From the NCBI GenBank assembly GCA_018389105.1, contig JACATO010000626.1:124001-188000 (forward strand): a stretch of 64,000 bases of DNA, given 5' to 3'. Source of the stretch: Nautilus pompilius. Taxonomy: Eukaryota; Mollusca; Cephalopoda; Nautilida; Nautilidae. The notes beneath the pieces were generated by a model. That model saw only the letters and a list, made by a program, of their open reading frames with translations, was not told the origin of the DNA and searched no databases. Of this stretch, positions 23,642 through 35,570 are shown in pieces; positions within the stretch are counted from its first letter, which is position 1, and each line of letters opens with the position of its first letter. A program made the translations under genes and the position numbers.

Positions 23642-25837
23642 ATCTATGAGAAGTTTGTTTCTCTTTAGTCTGGTCATGAAGATTTTGCCTCACTTAACCA
23701 TGTGACTGGCAGTTAATGGAAATCGGTAATGTCAGGATTTGGGGCAGATTCTGCTCAAAGTCGGAGTTAAAAATCATGGAATTTTTTTTATAATTAGAAA
23801 TCTTAAACCTGCCTTGAACAATCACTTTTCTATTCCTTTGCTTATCAAACAATTTCCCCCCCCCCTCACCTATTATAATTACTATTCACACGCTATACAT
23901 TATGCATCCTGTTGTTCTGGTTGTGAGCTTTCCTGTGTGTGTTACGGAATTTTGTTTTTGTTAACAATAGATAAGTTTACATCCAAAAACGTCACTGCCA
24001 CTCTCTACTTAAATTTAAGATGTTCCATTCTAAATGTATGTGAAGAATATAATCCAGTCATGCATGGAACTCTGCACAGCATTTGACTCTTCAATTTGAG
24101 TTAATTTTCTTGGGATTATAGTACATCATTCACAATGATGTGGAAGATACTACCCGCATGGTTTGGAAAGTAGTATGCGAGCAGAGATGGAAACATCCCA
24201 GCATTAGAAATCTGGGTTCTACCTAACAAGGTAAGAGCATCCAGCATCAATGAGCACATGCCAAAAGTGTAATGTTTTCTACAAGTGCCTAGTGCTGAAG
24301 CAATCATTTAAAACCATTTATCCAAAATGGATTGCTAATTAGCAGCACCTCCAAATCATTTGTCCAAAACATTCAACTACCAGATCCTCAGTTTAGACGT
24401 ACTGTCTGCTTTTAACAGAATGTTCTTTGACAAATCCATCAAATGAAACATTTAAAATTGGTTATAGTAGTTATAATAAAACTTAATCAAGTGCAATCAG
24501 TTCTCCTTACATTTGGAAAGTCAGCTGTTAATTTAAAAAATTTTAAATTTTCATTTACATATGCATTGCTTAATTATTCAATAAATATTCAATGTAAATT
24601 TATGGGTAAGACTTTATTCACTATTTTCTACCTAAAATTTTGTGGCTTCAACAAAATGTATAAAAATGAGACTCTTTTACTTGTTCTACCAGTAATAGGA
24701 CTTCAAAAGTTGTTCCCCACTAGGATACCACCATATTTTCTTGTGATTACTTGTATCCTAAAAATTAAATTAACACCAACAGAGATAAATATTAAATATG
24801 AAAGATCTAGTTTTTTTTCCACAAATGACGCATCAAACCTGGAGATCTCTTTTTTTCTTTCCAAATTCATTTGGTACAATAACTTTCTCTTCTTACTTGA
24901 TCACAATATTTCCTCACTAATTAGCACAAGTAATTAACCATACATCAACAAGTTTTGCTTTTTTTTAAATCAAAACTGCTGTAAAACTAATTCTCTGAAA
25001 TATTCAGTTCAAACCCCAGAAAATCTAACTTCAGTGCTGCATTGTCAAAGATTTTTTTTTTTTTTCAAAATTGCATCTATCTAAAAGCAACCACACAAAT
25101 TTCTATATGATTGTATTTGCATGTGTGGGTGCATGCTGACTCAGATTCAGTTACCTCCCTTACATCTCTGTTAATTCAGAGATATCAGCATCTCTGGACT
25201 GTTACTGTAAGGCTACTGAAAAAAAAAGAGATTTTTCACAAACTAACTGTTTAACAGCTGGTAACAACGCTGCGTCTATGGTATTTCTTTAATAATTATT
25301 TGTCAGATGCATGATACATTTATGTTCTTATAATTAAAAAAAAATATTTTGTTCTTCTGAACTTAAAAGAAGAAAATTTGAATTGTAAGCATGTTCATTC
25401 ATAGTTAATTAGACCTGTATTGATGGAAATGCTTGGACTTTACCTTTGGAAAAAATACACTGTTCAACATCACATTCATTTACCAACATGAACATAAACA
25501 GTCCAGGTATTTTCTCTGCAAAGTTTCAATAAATGATTCAATTCAGACATAAAAGTTTAACCACCTGCATTTGTATATAAGAAATTTAGAACTACTACAA
25601 ATAATAAAGACAGGTTGTCGTCTTTGGCAGGATTCAATGTCAGGCACATGGATGTAGTTATCACATGAACTCAACTGAGAACAGTTCAGCAAAATTTGTT
25701 ATAAAGAAAATTTACCCATACTTCTTTCGTAGTAAGTTAAGTTAATGTTAAAATATTTGAAAATTTTATGACTATAAACTATAAAGGCATCTTTAATACC
25801 TCAAAATATATATGCATTAACCGAGCAATTAATTTAC
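23642..25837 (-). other. Intronic AT-rich sequence
   Basis: No gene recognised. It contains a C-run (23861-23869), several T-runs and the dispersed repeat copy at 25107-25175. The 164-residue plus-strand open frame at 24443-24937 is low complexity and hydrophobic without motifs. Confidence 0.5.
25107..25175 (+). repeat. Dispersed repeat block, copy of 19363-19437
   Basis: Same ordered motifs as the copy at 19363. The flanks differ, so it is a fragment of an interspersed element rather than a local duplication. Confidence 0.6.
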
Positions 25838-25916
25838 CTGCCAGTTCAAATCGTCCTGACGGCAGAATATCATGTTTTCCAACACAGGCTTAGAAACAAT
25901 CAAGAGCTGTAACCAT
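25838..25916 (-). CDS. Exon of the minus-strand host gene, hydrophobic N-terminal part
   Basis: 79 nt on the minus strand between a TTTTTTAG acceptor and the donor GTAAAT. It enters in phase 2 and leaves on a codon boundary. It reads WLQLLIVSKPVLENMIFC then RQDDLNWQ, a dense mixture of hydrophobic and charged residues typical of a folded domain. The A at its start completes an Arg codon with the AG ending the exon at 27889-27964, giving STERW. Product unknown; not a transposon motif I know. Confidence 0.65.
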
Positions 25917-27888
25917 CTAAAAAATAAATAAATAAAAATAAAATGAAGTATGTGAAGGAATAAATCATTTATTTCTACTGTTAGTTGGTTAGCTTTCATA
26001 TCCTGTAGTTCACTGTAGTGTTGTTATATCAGCTTGGGACTCAGAAAGCCAAAAAAGGAGGAGGAATTGTGTGAAAACAATAACCAGTACAAACATTCCT
26101 GATCTAGCCACACTAATGAAAAAACAAACCATAAATCTTCTGACTGGAAGTGAAGGAAAACCACAGAGTCCAGCAGACAAGGGTGACAGAATCCCTATAC
26201 TGGCTACACAGTATAACAACAAAAGTACCACTTTGTCATCATTCATGATAAAGAAGCTTAACAAAATCCTAAATACAATAATATAGTAGTAATCTAACAT
26301 GGGATAATCTACACAACTACATGGGAGAAGTCCTTCGCTTGATAATTTGTACATATATGAGAGCATTTGAGCATCATCATTGGTATACACAAAACTACAC
26401 AATCTCTGCTTTACAGAAAGTGTATTTTAAACTCAGATGAATCAAAATGCAGATTTCAGAGTTGGATCACAATTTATACAAGCAAAATTTCATCATACTA
26501 TTGTTTTTATTTTTAGTATTGTTATGGCCTTGCTTTGATGACCTCAAGAGACTCCCTGTTGGTCATATACTATGATTAATCTTAATTTCTTTCAAAATGG
26601 TCAAGACGGCAAAAAGTCTGAGAATACAGCAGCTTGGGACATTTTTGAGGTAAGGACAGGAATAAAAGATGCAGTAAGAGAACATCATAAGTCATGACAA
26701 GACTGTTCTACTTTATGAGAGACCAGTTCATGCCCTGGAAGCAAAAGAAGACAGCCCAAACATAAGGACTGTCAAGTTGTTCAGCCATTCTAGCATCACT
26801 AATTTTAAAGATGAAGATGCCACATCCACCTTCTCATCACTTGTCCTCCACTTAACTGGCCTGAGTTGCTGACCTTTCCCAAAATAGACTATTTGATTCT
26901 CCTTTGTCTGCATGCATCAACCACTGCCACCTGGCTAGACATTATAACCTTGTGCCCTAAAGTATGGAACTATTGTGATTATTCTCTAATCAGTGTATGT
27001 AGTGTTTGATTAATAAGTTTGTTAAGTTAATCTAACTAGTTCACAAGTAACAATATAAACTGTACCCCACATAGTCCTCACCTATTGAAAATTTAAGTTA
27101 AATCCTTCAAAAACACTCAAATGGTTTTTTCTTCTTAGATTTTTAGGGAAAAAACTAACCCATGGACAATGTTATTACCTGAAAGAAATGGAATTAGTAG
27201 AATTCAATGAATTTTGACCTTAAGATGTATTGTCTTTGATGTAAATAAACAGATAAGATTTCTTCATATGAAGATTCTTGAACTTTGGAAATAAGCTAAG
27301 GAGTCATGGTTGCTGTTTCCTCAATTACCAGAAGGGGAAGGTTCTGTAGCCTTAAAGAATGTGTGCATGTCAGTTTTCATACTAAGGGTTTTTATTTGAA
27401 TTTCATCAGATTTTTAAAAATTTAGTTTAAAATCCTCTACAAGCACCTCTGTAACCTTGCTAACGCTAATGCTTGTCTACAAATTTAGGGAAAGAAAAGC
27501 TGAATAAAATTTCAGCACACTGCAGAATTTCAAGAGCCCACAAAATGAGTCACTTGAGTAGCAAAATGTTACCGATGTGAAATAAGTCATAAATTAGCAT
27601 AACGTCCAGGATAAAATCAAATATTAATTCGTATTAACAATTTGTTGGTTAATCCTTTTCCTATTACCTAGTTTTAAAAAAGCATTTTCCAAAGCAAAAA
27701 TTAATTTCATCATCTTGTATGGGAATGATACTATTGTTCATTTTCAGACTAACAAAAATCATCATAATGGACAAGCACGGGCTGAATTTGTTTGAATTGT
27801 AATGATTGCTTTGCATGAAATACAGGTTTTACTATTATTGCTCCTAACCAAATTGACATTTTAAATCAGTGACAAAATTGCACAGTAC
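25917..27888 (-). other. Intronic AT-rich sequence
   Basis: No firm feature. The overlapping open frames near 26010-26402 on both strands have no domain. They may be part of an unclassified repeat. Confidence 0.4.
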
Positions 27889-27964
27889 CTCTCTGTCGAT
27901 CTCAGCACATTTTTAGCAATGCTTTTCTTTTCCCCATCTGGTCCACAACAAACGATGATGCCAT
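27889..27964 (-). CDS. Most upstream recognised exon of the minus-strand host gene
   Basis: On the minus strand it reads GIIVCCGPDGEKKSIAKNVL then RSTE, and ends with the donor GTACTG in phase 2, matching the 25838 exon. The 5' edge is uncertain. The strongest acceptor (TTTTCAG, 28 nt further upstream) would include an in-frame TGA, so I place the start after CACTAG. If the stop is real in the host, this exon is either shorter than it looks or non-functional. Product unknown. Confidence 0.5.
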
Positions 27965-28963
27965 CTAGTGCCGCATTTCAACTTTCCTTGGCTGAAAAGT
28001 TGAACATTGCAGTCAAATGAAAAATTCCATCTAGTATCTAGACAAGGAAAAAAAGATTCATTGTGTACCATGATGACTGTTTCTCACAAATACATACATA
28101 CATAGCATTTTCAGGAATAATTTCATTGATAAGAAATCCATGGAAAACATTACCTCATAATGTGTATGTATTTTAGTGGGTCCCTCTCCTCAACCCAGGA
28201 TTGACAACCCTGCACATAACTAGGTAAAAATAAAATTTAAAAAATGTAATACTAGTCTAAAAACACAATTCAAACTGTAACACATTAATGAGACTTAAGT
28301 TTATTCAAAAGAAAAGAGAAGAAAACAAGAGAGGATTGATTCCTTGGTGGAAACTGAAATCTCCAAAAGTTTTCCTAATCATACAGGTATATCCAAATCC
28401 CAATTAATGCACAGATAGGTGAATTTAAAAGCCAAAATATTAAAAGCAACAATGTTCTACAAATATAGATTCAAACATATGAAACTTCTAAAGGCTTTCA
28501 AAAATATAATAGAAATTTAGTACTTAAAATCAAAAGCTTAAAGATTTTTGTTAAACCAATCAACAAGCAATTTCTAAATCTAAAACACATAACCATGTGA
28601 AATCCCAAGTTGTGAAAGTAATACTGGTCTACAAACACAGATTAAAAATTGAGAACAATTATGAATCTGTCAGAGGTATAACTTGATATATGTGCAAGTT
28701 AAGATATTTATCAATCTCTTTCTTTATAACAGCAGACAACTTGATCACTGAGTTTGTTAATATTTTAAATGACAATTTCTTGAATTACCAGTTCCTGATC
28801 AGTCAACTCAGATAATATACTAAGCATACATAATTAGACAAAAAACAGTGGTAAGGCTCTCTACGTCATGAAGATCAGACTTTAAACTGATTAATTTACT
28901 GGTTTCCTACATATTAATGTATGAAACATGCACATATTCCATTATCACCCTAAGTTTTATATA
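27965..28963. other. AT-rich non-coding stretch
   Basis: No gene or repeat recognised. It probably belongs to an upstream intron or the 5' flank of the minus-strand gene. Confidence 0.4.
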
Positions 28964-28965
28964 TA

Positions 28966-30188
28966 CAGGGTGATCAGAAGGTAACTATGCAGTGGAGTAT
29001 ATATGTAATCATTTTTGATTCCTCTCCTTGTGCTTTGTTGTTTTGTGATGTAGTTCCCAAATGAACACAATTTGCAAAAGTGAAACATGATTTTTGTGTA
29101 ATGGTTCTTTCAAAAGCCAAACGAATCTTTCTCATGAAGAAAGTGCATGCAAATAACAGTAAATACACCACAAGAGTTCAAAATGAGTTCATACAAGAAT
29201 TTCCTAATGCAAAGCTTCTAAACAGAAACACTGTAAGGGCACTGATTAGCAAATTTGAAGATACTGGTTCAGTTGAGGGTTATCAGGTAGGCCAACAGTG
29301 TTGGATGAGAAGCTGTAAAAAATTTCAGATGCACGCTTCAAAGCCTTTCAAAATCACTGCATCAACTTTCTCAACAATTGGATATTTCATATGGGAGCGC
29401 CCATAATGCATTAAAGGAGTAAAATATTTAACTGTTCAATGAGAACATTGTGCATGAATTGAAAACTGCAGACCATGGTAAGCGAGATGAATATTGCAAC
29501 TGGTTTAAGAATTGTATTGATATAAACAGCAACGACATATTGGATAAAACATTTTTATCTGATGAATGCTGAATTCATCACTGGATATGTTAATAACCAG
29601 AATACCAGAATTTGGTCTACTTCTAACCCCCATGAACTGTTTGAGTAACTATATAAACAAATGCATTATTGGGCCTATATTTTTTGAAAATCCCAACAAT
29701 TCAGTGTTATTGTAATGACATAATATATCCTTCTATTGGTGAATTAGACGAAGAAGAAATCAAAGATGCCTACTTCAAGCAGGACAGAGCCACAGCTCTC
29801 ACATCTGCTCAAATGATGAAACTGCTGGAAGAAGTGTTCGGTGATCAGCTGATATCAAAAGGAATTTGGCCTGCACGCTCTCCTGACCTCATGCCCCCAA
29901 ACTTTTACTGTGGGGAGCAGTGAAAGCAAAGGTCTTTGAAAATAATCTCCATTTCATCGATGACCTGAAGCAAAACATCATCAATTTCAGTAGAGGAATA
30001 ACATCTGAAGAATTGCAAAACGTTTTTAAGAATATGAAAAACACGTGGAAAAATGTTTAAACGCGAGTGAAGCTCATTTTCAGCATTTATTGTAACACAG
30101 TTTATTGTAATACTTTATTGTAAGAGTTCATGTATTGAAACAAAACATAATAAATTTTCCACTACATAGTTATTCTTTGATCACTCTG
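28966..30188 (+). mobile_element. Mariner/Tc1-superfamily element 1
   Basis: Terminal inverted repeats match over about 35 bp. The left end is CAGGGTGATCAGAAGGTAAC, and the right end reads inward as CAGAGTGATCAAAGAATAAC. TA dinucleotides flank both ends (28964-28965 and 30189-30190), as expected of target duplication. The 1.22-kb length is normal for a mariner. One transposase gene lies inside. Confidence 0.9.
29080..30060 (+). pseudogene. Mariner-like transposase (helix-turn-helix plus DDE core), frameshifted
   Basis: The N-terminus has a helix-turn-helix region: FIQEFPNAKLLNRNTVRALI, then KFEDTGSVEGY. The core follows with FLSDECWIHH (first catalytic Asp, near 29555) and KQDRATALTSAQMMKLLEEV (second Asp; the family norm is QDGATAHTS). 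Third is PARSPDLMPPNFY, where a D-containing SPDL motif is expected. The C-terminus (VKAKVFENNLHFIDDLKQNI) ends at TAA 30060. The start could be 29080 or 29101. Frame breaks near 29406, 29570-29660 and 29923 inactivate it. The type resembles IS630/mariner transposases common in arthropods. Confidence 0.85.
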
Positions 30189-30194
30189 TATATA

Positions 30195-31344
30195 CGAGGT
30201 CTGTCCAAAAAGAAACCAAACTTTTTAAAAACCAAATTTATTGCTTTACTTACAATTTAATCAGCCTTCTGGTCGTCTTCAAAATAGTTCCCTCCACTGT
30301 TGACACACTGCTCCCAACATTTTTTCCAGTAACACATCCTGGAATGCATTTTCAGGGATAGTGCACAGTTCTCGTAGCAAATTTTCTTCGATCTCTTCTA
30401 TCGACTGAAATCAGTGACCTTTCAGGGTGAATTTCAACTGGGGAAGTCACGGATAAGGAGTGACGTGAGAGCAGGTGCATTGTCATGGTGCAGCATCCAG
30501 GTTTTGTTTTTCCATGCCTCAAGACATCCAAGTAAACAGTCTATTGATTGTCTGACCACGTGGAACAAACTCATGAACGACGCCCTTCTAATCCAAAATG
30601 ACGATCAACATCACCTTCACATTTGAGTGACTCTGATGTGCTACTTTTCGTCGCGGTAGCGATGATCCAACCCACTGCAACGACTGCCTTTTTGTTTCAA
30701 CATTGTAGTCGTACATCCACGTTTTGTCACCTGTTATGACACTTTTCAGAAAGCTTCCATCAGCATTCGAAAGATCAAAGAGCTGACTGACTGACTGTGA
30801 ATCGGTTCTCTTTTTGTTCATCTGACAGCAGACACGGAACAAATTTTACAGATGCCTACTTCTTCGGAAACTTCAGACAGTCAGGCGACGATTTCCACGA
30901 TTCACAGCATGCACTTTTTCAATGTGATCTTCATACGTTGTTGTGGAAGGTCGTCCAGATTTGTGATATCTTCGGTGGACGTTCTCCCCCGTTTGAAATG
31001 CTGGTACCACTTGTCACATTGCGTACGGCTCAAACAATCCTCACCATAGGCCTGTTACAACATTAGAAAAGTCTCTGTAAAAGTTTTTCCCAATTTGAAA
31101 CAGAATTTCACACCAACATATTGCTCTTCAAGATCTTACATTGTTCAACTTGCAACAAATCATCAAGTGCACTAAACATACGTTCACTCAGGCGCGTGTA
31201 GATCGATGACTAATTGACGTGGTGTGATGCAACTATTATTAAACTGAAGGTCAAGGTCATCAATACATAGGACTGCAGTCGCAAGCACGCTGCACCAGCT
31301 GGTTGGCAGGGTTTTAAGTTTGGTTTCTTTTTGGACAGACCTCA
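30195..31344 (-). mobile_element. Mariner element 2, opposite orientation
   Basis: The left end (CGAGGTCTGTCCAAAAAGAA) and right end (inward TGAGGTCTGTCCAAAAAGAA) are near-identical inverted repeats flanked by TA. It begins only six bases (TATATA) after element 1 and ends in a TA run (31345-31362). The inverted repeats and transposase are unrelated to element 1, so this is a separate insertion. Confidence 0.9.
30257..31179 (-). pseudogene. Mariner transposase, degraded
   Basis: Minus-strand reading from ATG 31179: MFSALDDLLQVEQCK, then a decayed helix-turn-helix region, then LSEVSEEVGICK. SQLFDLSNADGSFLKSVITG is followed by DKTWMYDYNVETKRQSLQW at 30650-30750, which is the family's VITGDETWVYGYD block with the first catalytic Asp. 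Next come PRRKVAHQSHSNVKVML and VHEFVPRGQTIN. The last residues, FEDDQKAD, stop at 30257. The usual second catalytic block (HHDNAPSH) is not visible, consistent with the short length. Stops and shifts abound. Confidence 0.85.
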
Positions 31345-31977
31345 TATATATATATATATATTCAAATATTCCAAGAGAATATTCTAATGGTAATAAGTCA
31401 GTCATTACAATGAACATCTTTCTTGGATTTCAATTATTTTTAAAAATGTTTTTCAAAGTTTATGTATCATTTGTTTTTTCTTTCTTTTCTTCATTAAGGT
31501 CTCAATGTTTACATGAACTGAGCAATTATTCAAGGTGTTTTTTAACTCTAATTTCCATTAGCAAATACATTTTTATTGTTACGATTACATTTTTGGCTTC
31601 CAAGTAAGAGCAGCCCAAAATTTCTACTACAAATTTTACTAATTGGCCAATTAATTGATAATCAGCCATAATTGGAGGGATCCTAACCAAGCAACAAACA
31701 CGTGATTACTGCCGCCATTAATAGCAAAGTTTATGTAAATGAAATAAATATTTTAGATTTAAAATTTAACACACATTTAAAATTTTAATACAACTCATAA
31801 CATTTAAAAATATTATTTATTTAAATTAATTTTTTAAAATGTCTTTTTAGGTTTGCTGTGATTTAATTAAATTTCAATAGGAGAGTACCATTCCTAGCAT
31901 TGTAGAGCAACTAGAATTTAGTTTCACAATTAGTAGGTATGTTTTTGTTTGCTATGCTAAAAATAAAAAGCTCACTT
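31345..31977. other. AT-rich non-coding stretch after mariner 2
   Basis: Starts with TA repeats. Nothing else recognised. Confidence 0.5.
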
Positions 31978-32290
31978 TTTTGGCAGCAGGTGGTCAGGTG
32001 GTTAGCTCACTGCCTGCTGTGGCAGACATCAGTTAGATCCATGCTGGAGATCTACCATGCCAATATTTCCTCTCGCTCCACCAGTGTTGGTAACCCCTCA
32101 CTGAGCTCCGGCTCCACCCCACAGCTAAACAGGACTTCTAGTAGTAGGGACTTTCCACTACCTGCTAAAGACAGAAGTGCCAGGCCCCATTAGTTGCTGG
32201 AATAATAAGGCTTGTTAGTGGTAACTATGCATAGATGATCTACTCCACCACGTTGTAGAATGAAATCCAATCCTCTTAGAAATTTTAGTT
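31978..32290 (+). repeat. tRNA-derived SINE candidate 1
   Basis: The head GGCAGCAGGTGGTCAGGTGG resembles a tRNA 5' half with an A-box-like TGGTCAGGTGG. About 35 bases later GTTAGATCC resembles a degenerate B box. A GC-richer body follows in AT-rich surroundings. The end is not sharply defined. Confidence 0.45.
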
Positions 32291-32332
32291 TTAAGTTACA
32301 AAACATAAACAGAGCCCTTATTACTGTGGTTA

Positions 32333-32650
32333 TGGGCAGCACAGTAGTCCAGTGGTTAAAACACTGAATGGTTACTCAAGAAAGGTCAAGGGACCAAGTT
32401 TGCTTCCTGTTGGAATGGCTCAGTTTGGTAAACCACCGAGGCACGGTTTCTTTACACTCTTCTTCCTCATTAAACAATCGTGTGGGTTTCCTTCCACATC
32501 TAAAAATGAAGAGCTCTGGTAGCCATTTCCCCGATGTCAGAAGTTCCAGATTCCATGTGGCACGGTACTTGCAATCAGAAAACCACATCACTGTTCCTTC
32601 CCCATGGCTGTTTACATTGTCAGAGTACAACAACAATAGTTATGGTTATT
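32333..32650 (+). repeat. tRNA-derived SINE candidate 2
   Basis: The head GGCAGCACAGTAGTCCAGTG contains TAGTCCAGTGG, an exact fit to the Pol III A-box consensus (TRGYNNARNGG). A B-box-like GGACCAAGTTTGCTTCC lies near 32391. The body has a 100-residue chance open frame and ends in CAACAACAATAG-type sequence. It resembles but is not identical to candidate 1. Confidence 0.5.
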
Positions 32651-33411
32651 ATATTGCATACATAAAGTAAACCACAATTTTGTTTCTCAGATTTCTCAAT
32701 AAATTTTTACACAATCAATTCAATACAAAACAGATAAACAAACAAATACATTCTCAAACAAAATCAGAAAGGCTGTTGTTATGGTGCAATTTGAGGATAT
32801 AATCAGGAATGAAGCATTCTGGAAAAATCTGAAAATTTGCACCTGTGGGGAGGTCACCGGCTGTCTGAATCATCCATACTAACCACTATTACTGCTGTCT
32901 ATTAGAATAAACCGGAAAAAAATTACTTATTTAATAAATCAAAATAAAGAAGTGAAAACTACTGCTTATTAAGAATAGAAAGATGGATGTATGAGGATGC
33001 AGCATTAACCTTTTCCATCCGAAAAATGCAATGTCTAATAGGCAAAACGTGTAGACAATTTCCAAGATAGATGCACAAAATGAACCTTTCTGATTAAAAT
33101 TATTTAAAAACATTTAAAAAGTCACGGAATGGCTGAACCTAGCACTAATGACTTAGCACAGTTCAGTAATCCAAATGAAAAGAAAATTGGTATTTATAGT
33201 GCAGAAAGTAAAAAAAAAGACAGACTAAACAATATTGATTGGTTTTCTAGAATCTCCTCACTGTCATTACTTTTGACACCAAGTCTGTTGACCTTACTCT
33301 AATACTCAACTGATGGTACAGAATTATAGTTATGTTTATCACTACAAAGGTTTTCACCTCCTTGGCGTCCGTCTGTCCAAGTGTTGTCAATTCAGCCTGT
33401 CTTCCTCCAAG
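32651..33411. other. Non-coding stretch
   Basis: Contains the dispersed repeat copy at 33125-33215 and a minus-strand open frame near 32768-32876 with a plausible but unproven acceptor. No firm gene. Confidence 0.4.
33125..33215 (+). repeat. Dispersed repeat, related to 4662-4770
   Basis: Same motif order as the copy at 4662, ending in TATAGTGCAGAAAGTAAAAA. Confidence 0.5.
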
Positions 33412-33740
33412 ACTGTGTGGCGTAGCAGTTAGACTCTTCAGCTATGTTATAGAATAAATCTGGTATCAGATCAAAGAAATTGACTGGCCTCATGTCATCA
33501 AGGAAATAGATCTTTAGGCCAACAGACTGCAGATGCATTGGAACATTATCCTGCTGCATATGGCTCAAACTCTACTCAACAACACCATTCTCACTATCAA
33601 CATCCAATGCCTATCCATCGCTGTCTGAGCAGTTAAATTATGAGATCCAAGGTATGACCACTCAAGATCTCCACATCACCAGAAGGAAAAGATTCCCTGT
33701 TAGATTCCATCGTGTATCAAGCAAATAATCAAACTCAGTA
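33412..33740 (+). repeat. tRNA-derived SINE candidate 3
   Basis: The head TGTGGCGTAGCAGTTAGACT resembles a tRNA D-arm with A box. About 40 bases later TGGTATCAGATCAAA is a degenerate B box. The body differs from candidates 1 and 2. Confidence 0.4.
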
Positions 33741-35224
33741 ATCACATGGTTCACAGTGGTAGCTTCACTAGTAAAATCACTTTTGCAGGAAAATAAAAAA
33801 CAAATAGTGATGAAGCAATATGCAGACAAGCATCCTTTTACATGTACTATCGTTAGTGTAGATGGAAGTGATCATTGCATAAATCAGTGCGTGGCTGGTT
33901 TTAGCTGACTTAAATGTGAAAGGATTAAATTATTTTTATTTGCATAAAACATGAATAAAATTCTGTTTTAAAGAGAGCAGTGATAGAATTAACAAGTGAA
34001 ACTTACTTTCTATGTTGCTACAACTGAGTGCTGGACAACACACTGCTGCCCAGATATATCCAGAAATTGCAGCCTCATCTGACCTTTCATCTCTCTCAGA
34101 TTGGCCACATATGAAATCTAATACCAGAAAGCATAAACTGACATAGTTACATCCCTAACTGATTCATTTTTTCCCCTGCACGAGTAGAATTGGGTAGCGA
34201 GCATCAAGCAAAACATAAAATTAACAAAATGGAACAGTTAGTAAATCAAACAGATGTACCAGTTTATGAGTTTCTAAGCCAACCACCTTATATCAGAGTA
34301 TATGATTAATTATTATTTCATTTTATATACCTGAAGATTAAATATTAATTTTCATTATATATAAGAAACATCTAATTCTTTTGTTTTTGGAAGTGGTTTA
34401 AGATTAAACATGTAGAAACATTTTGGTCTCTGTCTGTCTGTTCAAATTCAGTTTTTCATTGAGGAAACAAACAAAGTAAACGTGAATGCATTTCTCTCTT
34501 TGGACATCATTTCCCCTTGAGTGAATACTAGTGTTTCTCAGGGATTTTAGCTTTATTTATTTCCTGGTGATCTCAAGTCTGTTTTCCTTATGTTGGGATT
34601 GTGAGTGAAGCTGCTCCTGTTTTGCTTCCAGAAGGAAGATTGCCTGTAGTCTAGCACTTCAGACACTCTATAATGGTCTTTAAAAAAAAAAGAATTAAAA
34701 AATAATTATGAAAATGGCAAAGCTTTCTGACAACATTATTACCATGACAAACCTCCTAAAAAAACAATGACAAATTCTTCAAATCTTGGGTAAATAAGCA
34801 CAGATTTGTACCTAAAACAACCATACAAGAAACAAACAAAAAAGAACAGGATGCCAAGTTGGAACAATCCAAACAGAGTTCAAAATTCTTGAAATGTGTA
34901 CAAGAGACATTTCACATTATCATCATTATGGTGTAACCATGATAATTCAGGTGACTGCCCAAACCAACTGTCAAGCAAGAGAGGTCAAATATACCAGTTC
35001 TTTATACACTTCATTTTCAGTCAGCAATTACTAAAAAAAAAAAATACATTCATGATATCTTAACTGATTTATCTAAATTGTCATGTGAACTGGTCCTTGC
35101 AAAGACTGCTTGATGTTTGTATGTGCATATGTTGGGTGAATGGCACAGTCCCATATTTACTATTATTTAACTTCATCTTAATACATTTTTTAGTAAACTT
35201 TAGAAGTTATATAAGCTACATCAT
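33741..35224. other. AT-rich non-coding stretch
   Basis: No gene, RNA or clear element recognised. Confidence 0.5.
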
Positions 35225-35570
35225 GGACCACAGTGGACGCAGGGCTTGGTGAAAACCTCTGCATATGAAAGCCAATGTAAAGCACAGGTTTGCATGGGTC
35301 CAAAAACTGATACATGAACTTATGGAATTTTGGATGTCTGTTCTGTTCTCTGATGAGACTGCTTCATCAATTCATATCAAATGGATAAATATACATTTCA
35401 AGCCCCATGAAGCATTTCAGGAGGCCTCCTTGCCCACAGTTCAACACAGTTGTTTTGTGACCAGAGATATGAGATGCTGGAAACACTGACTTGGCATTCA
35501 TGAGGGAAATCTGAATTCTGTTGCATATACATCCATTTTCAATAATTATCTTTGGCCAATTTTCAACAAG
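35225..35570 (+). pseudogene. Tc1-like transposase fragment (plus strand)
   Basis: Reads GRRAW, then KPLHMKANVKHRFAWVQKLI, then MSVLFSDETASS. Tc1-type transposases have the same order: a KPLLS block, KKRLEFAKKH-type residues and LFSDES with the first catalytic Asp. One stop follows GRRAW and the frame is lost after 35490. No inverted repeats found. This Tc1 scrap is distinct from the one at 5080. Confidence 0.6.

Noticed and set aside
24443..24937. 164-residue plus-strand open frame
   Set aside because: Low-complexity Phe/Leu/Ile/Asn composition expected from AT-rich DNA; no homology recognised.
26010..26402. 130-residue hydrophobic minus-strand open frame resembling a membrane protein
   Set aside because: Overlaps another open frame on the opposite strand, has no family motif and sits in an intron; probably chance or an unknown repeat.
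32333..32405. A true tRNA gene
   Set aside because: The A box fits but the acceptor stem does not pair and the B box is poor; better explained as a SINE head.
32768..32876. Exon-like minus-strand frame (GDLPTGANFQIFPE)
   Set aside because: The acceptor is plausible, but no donor, partner exon or family could be found.
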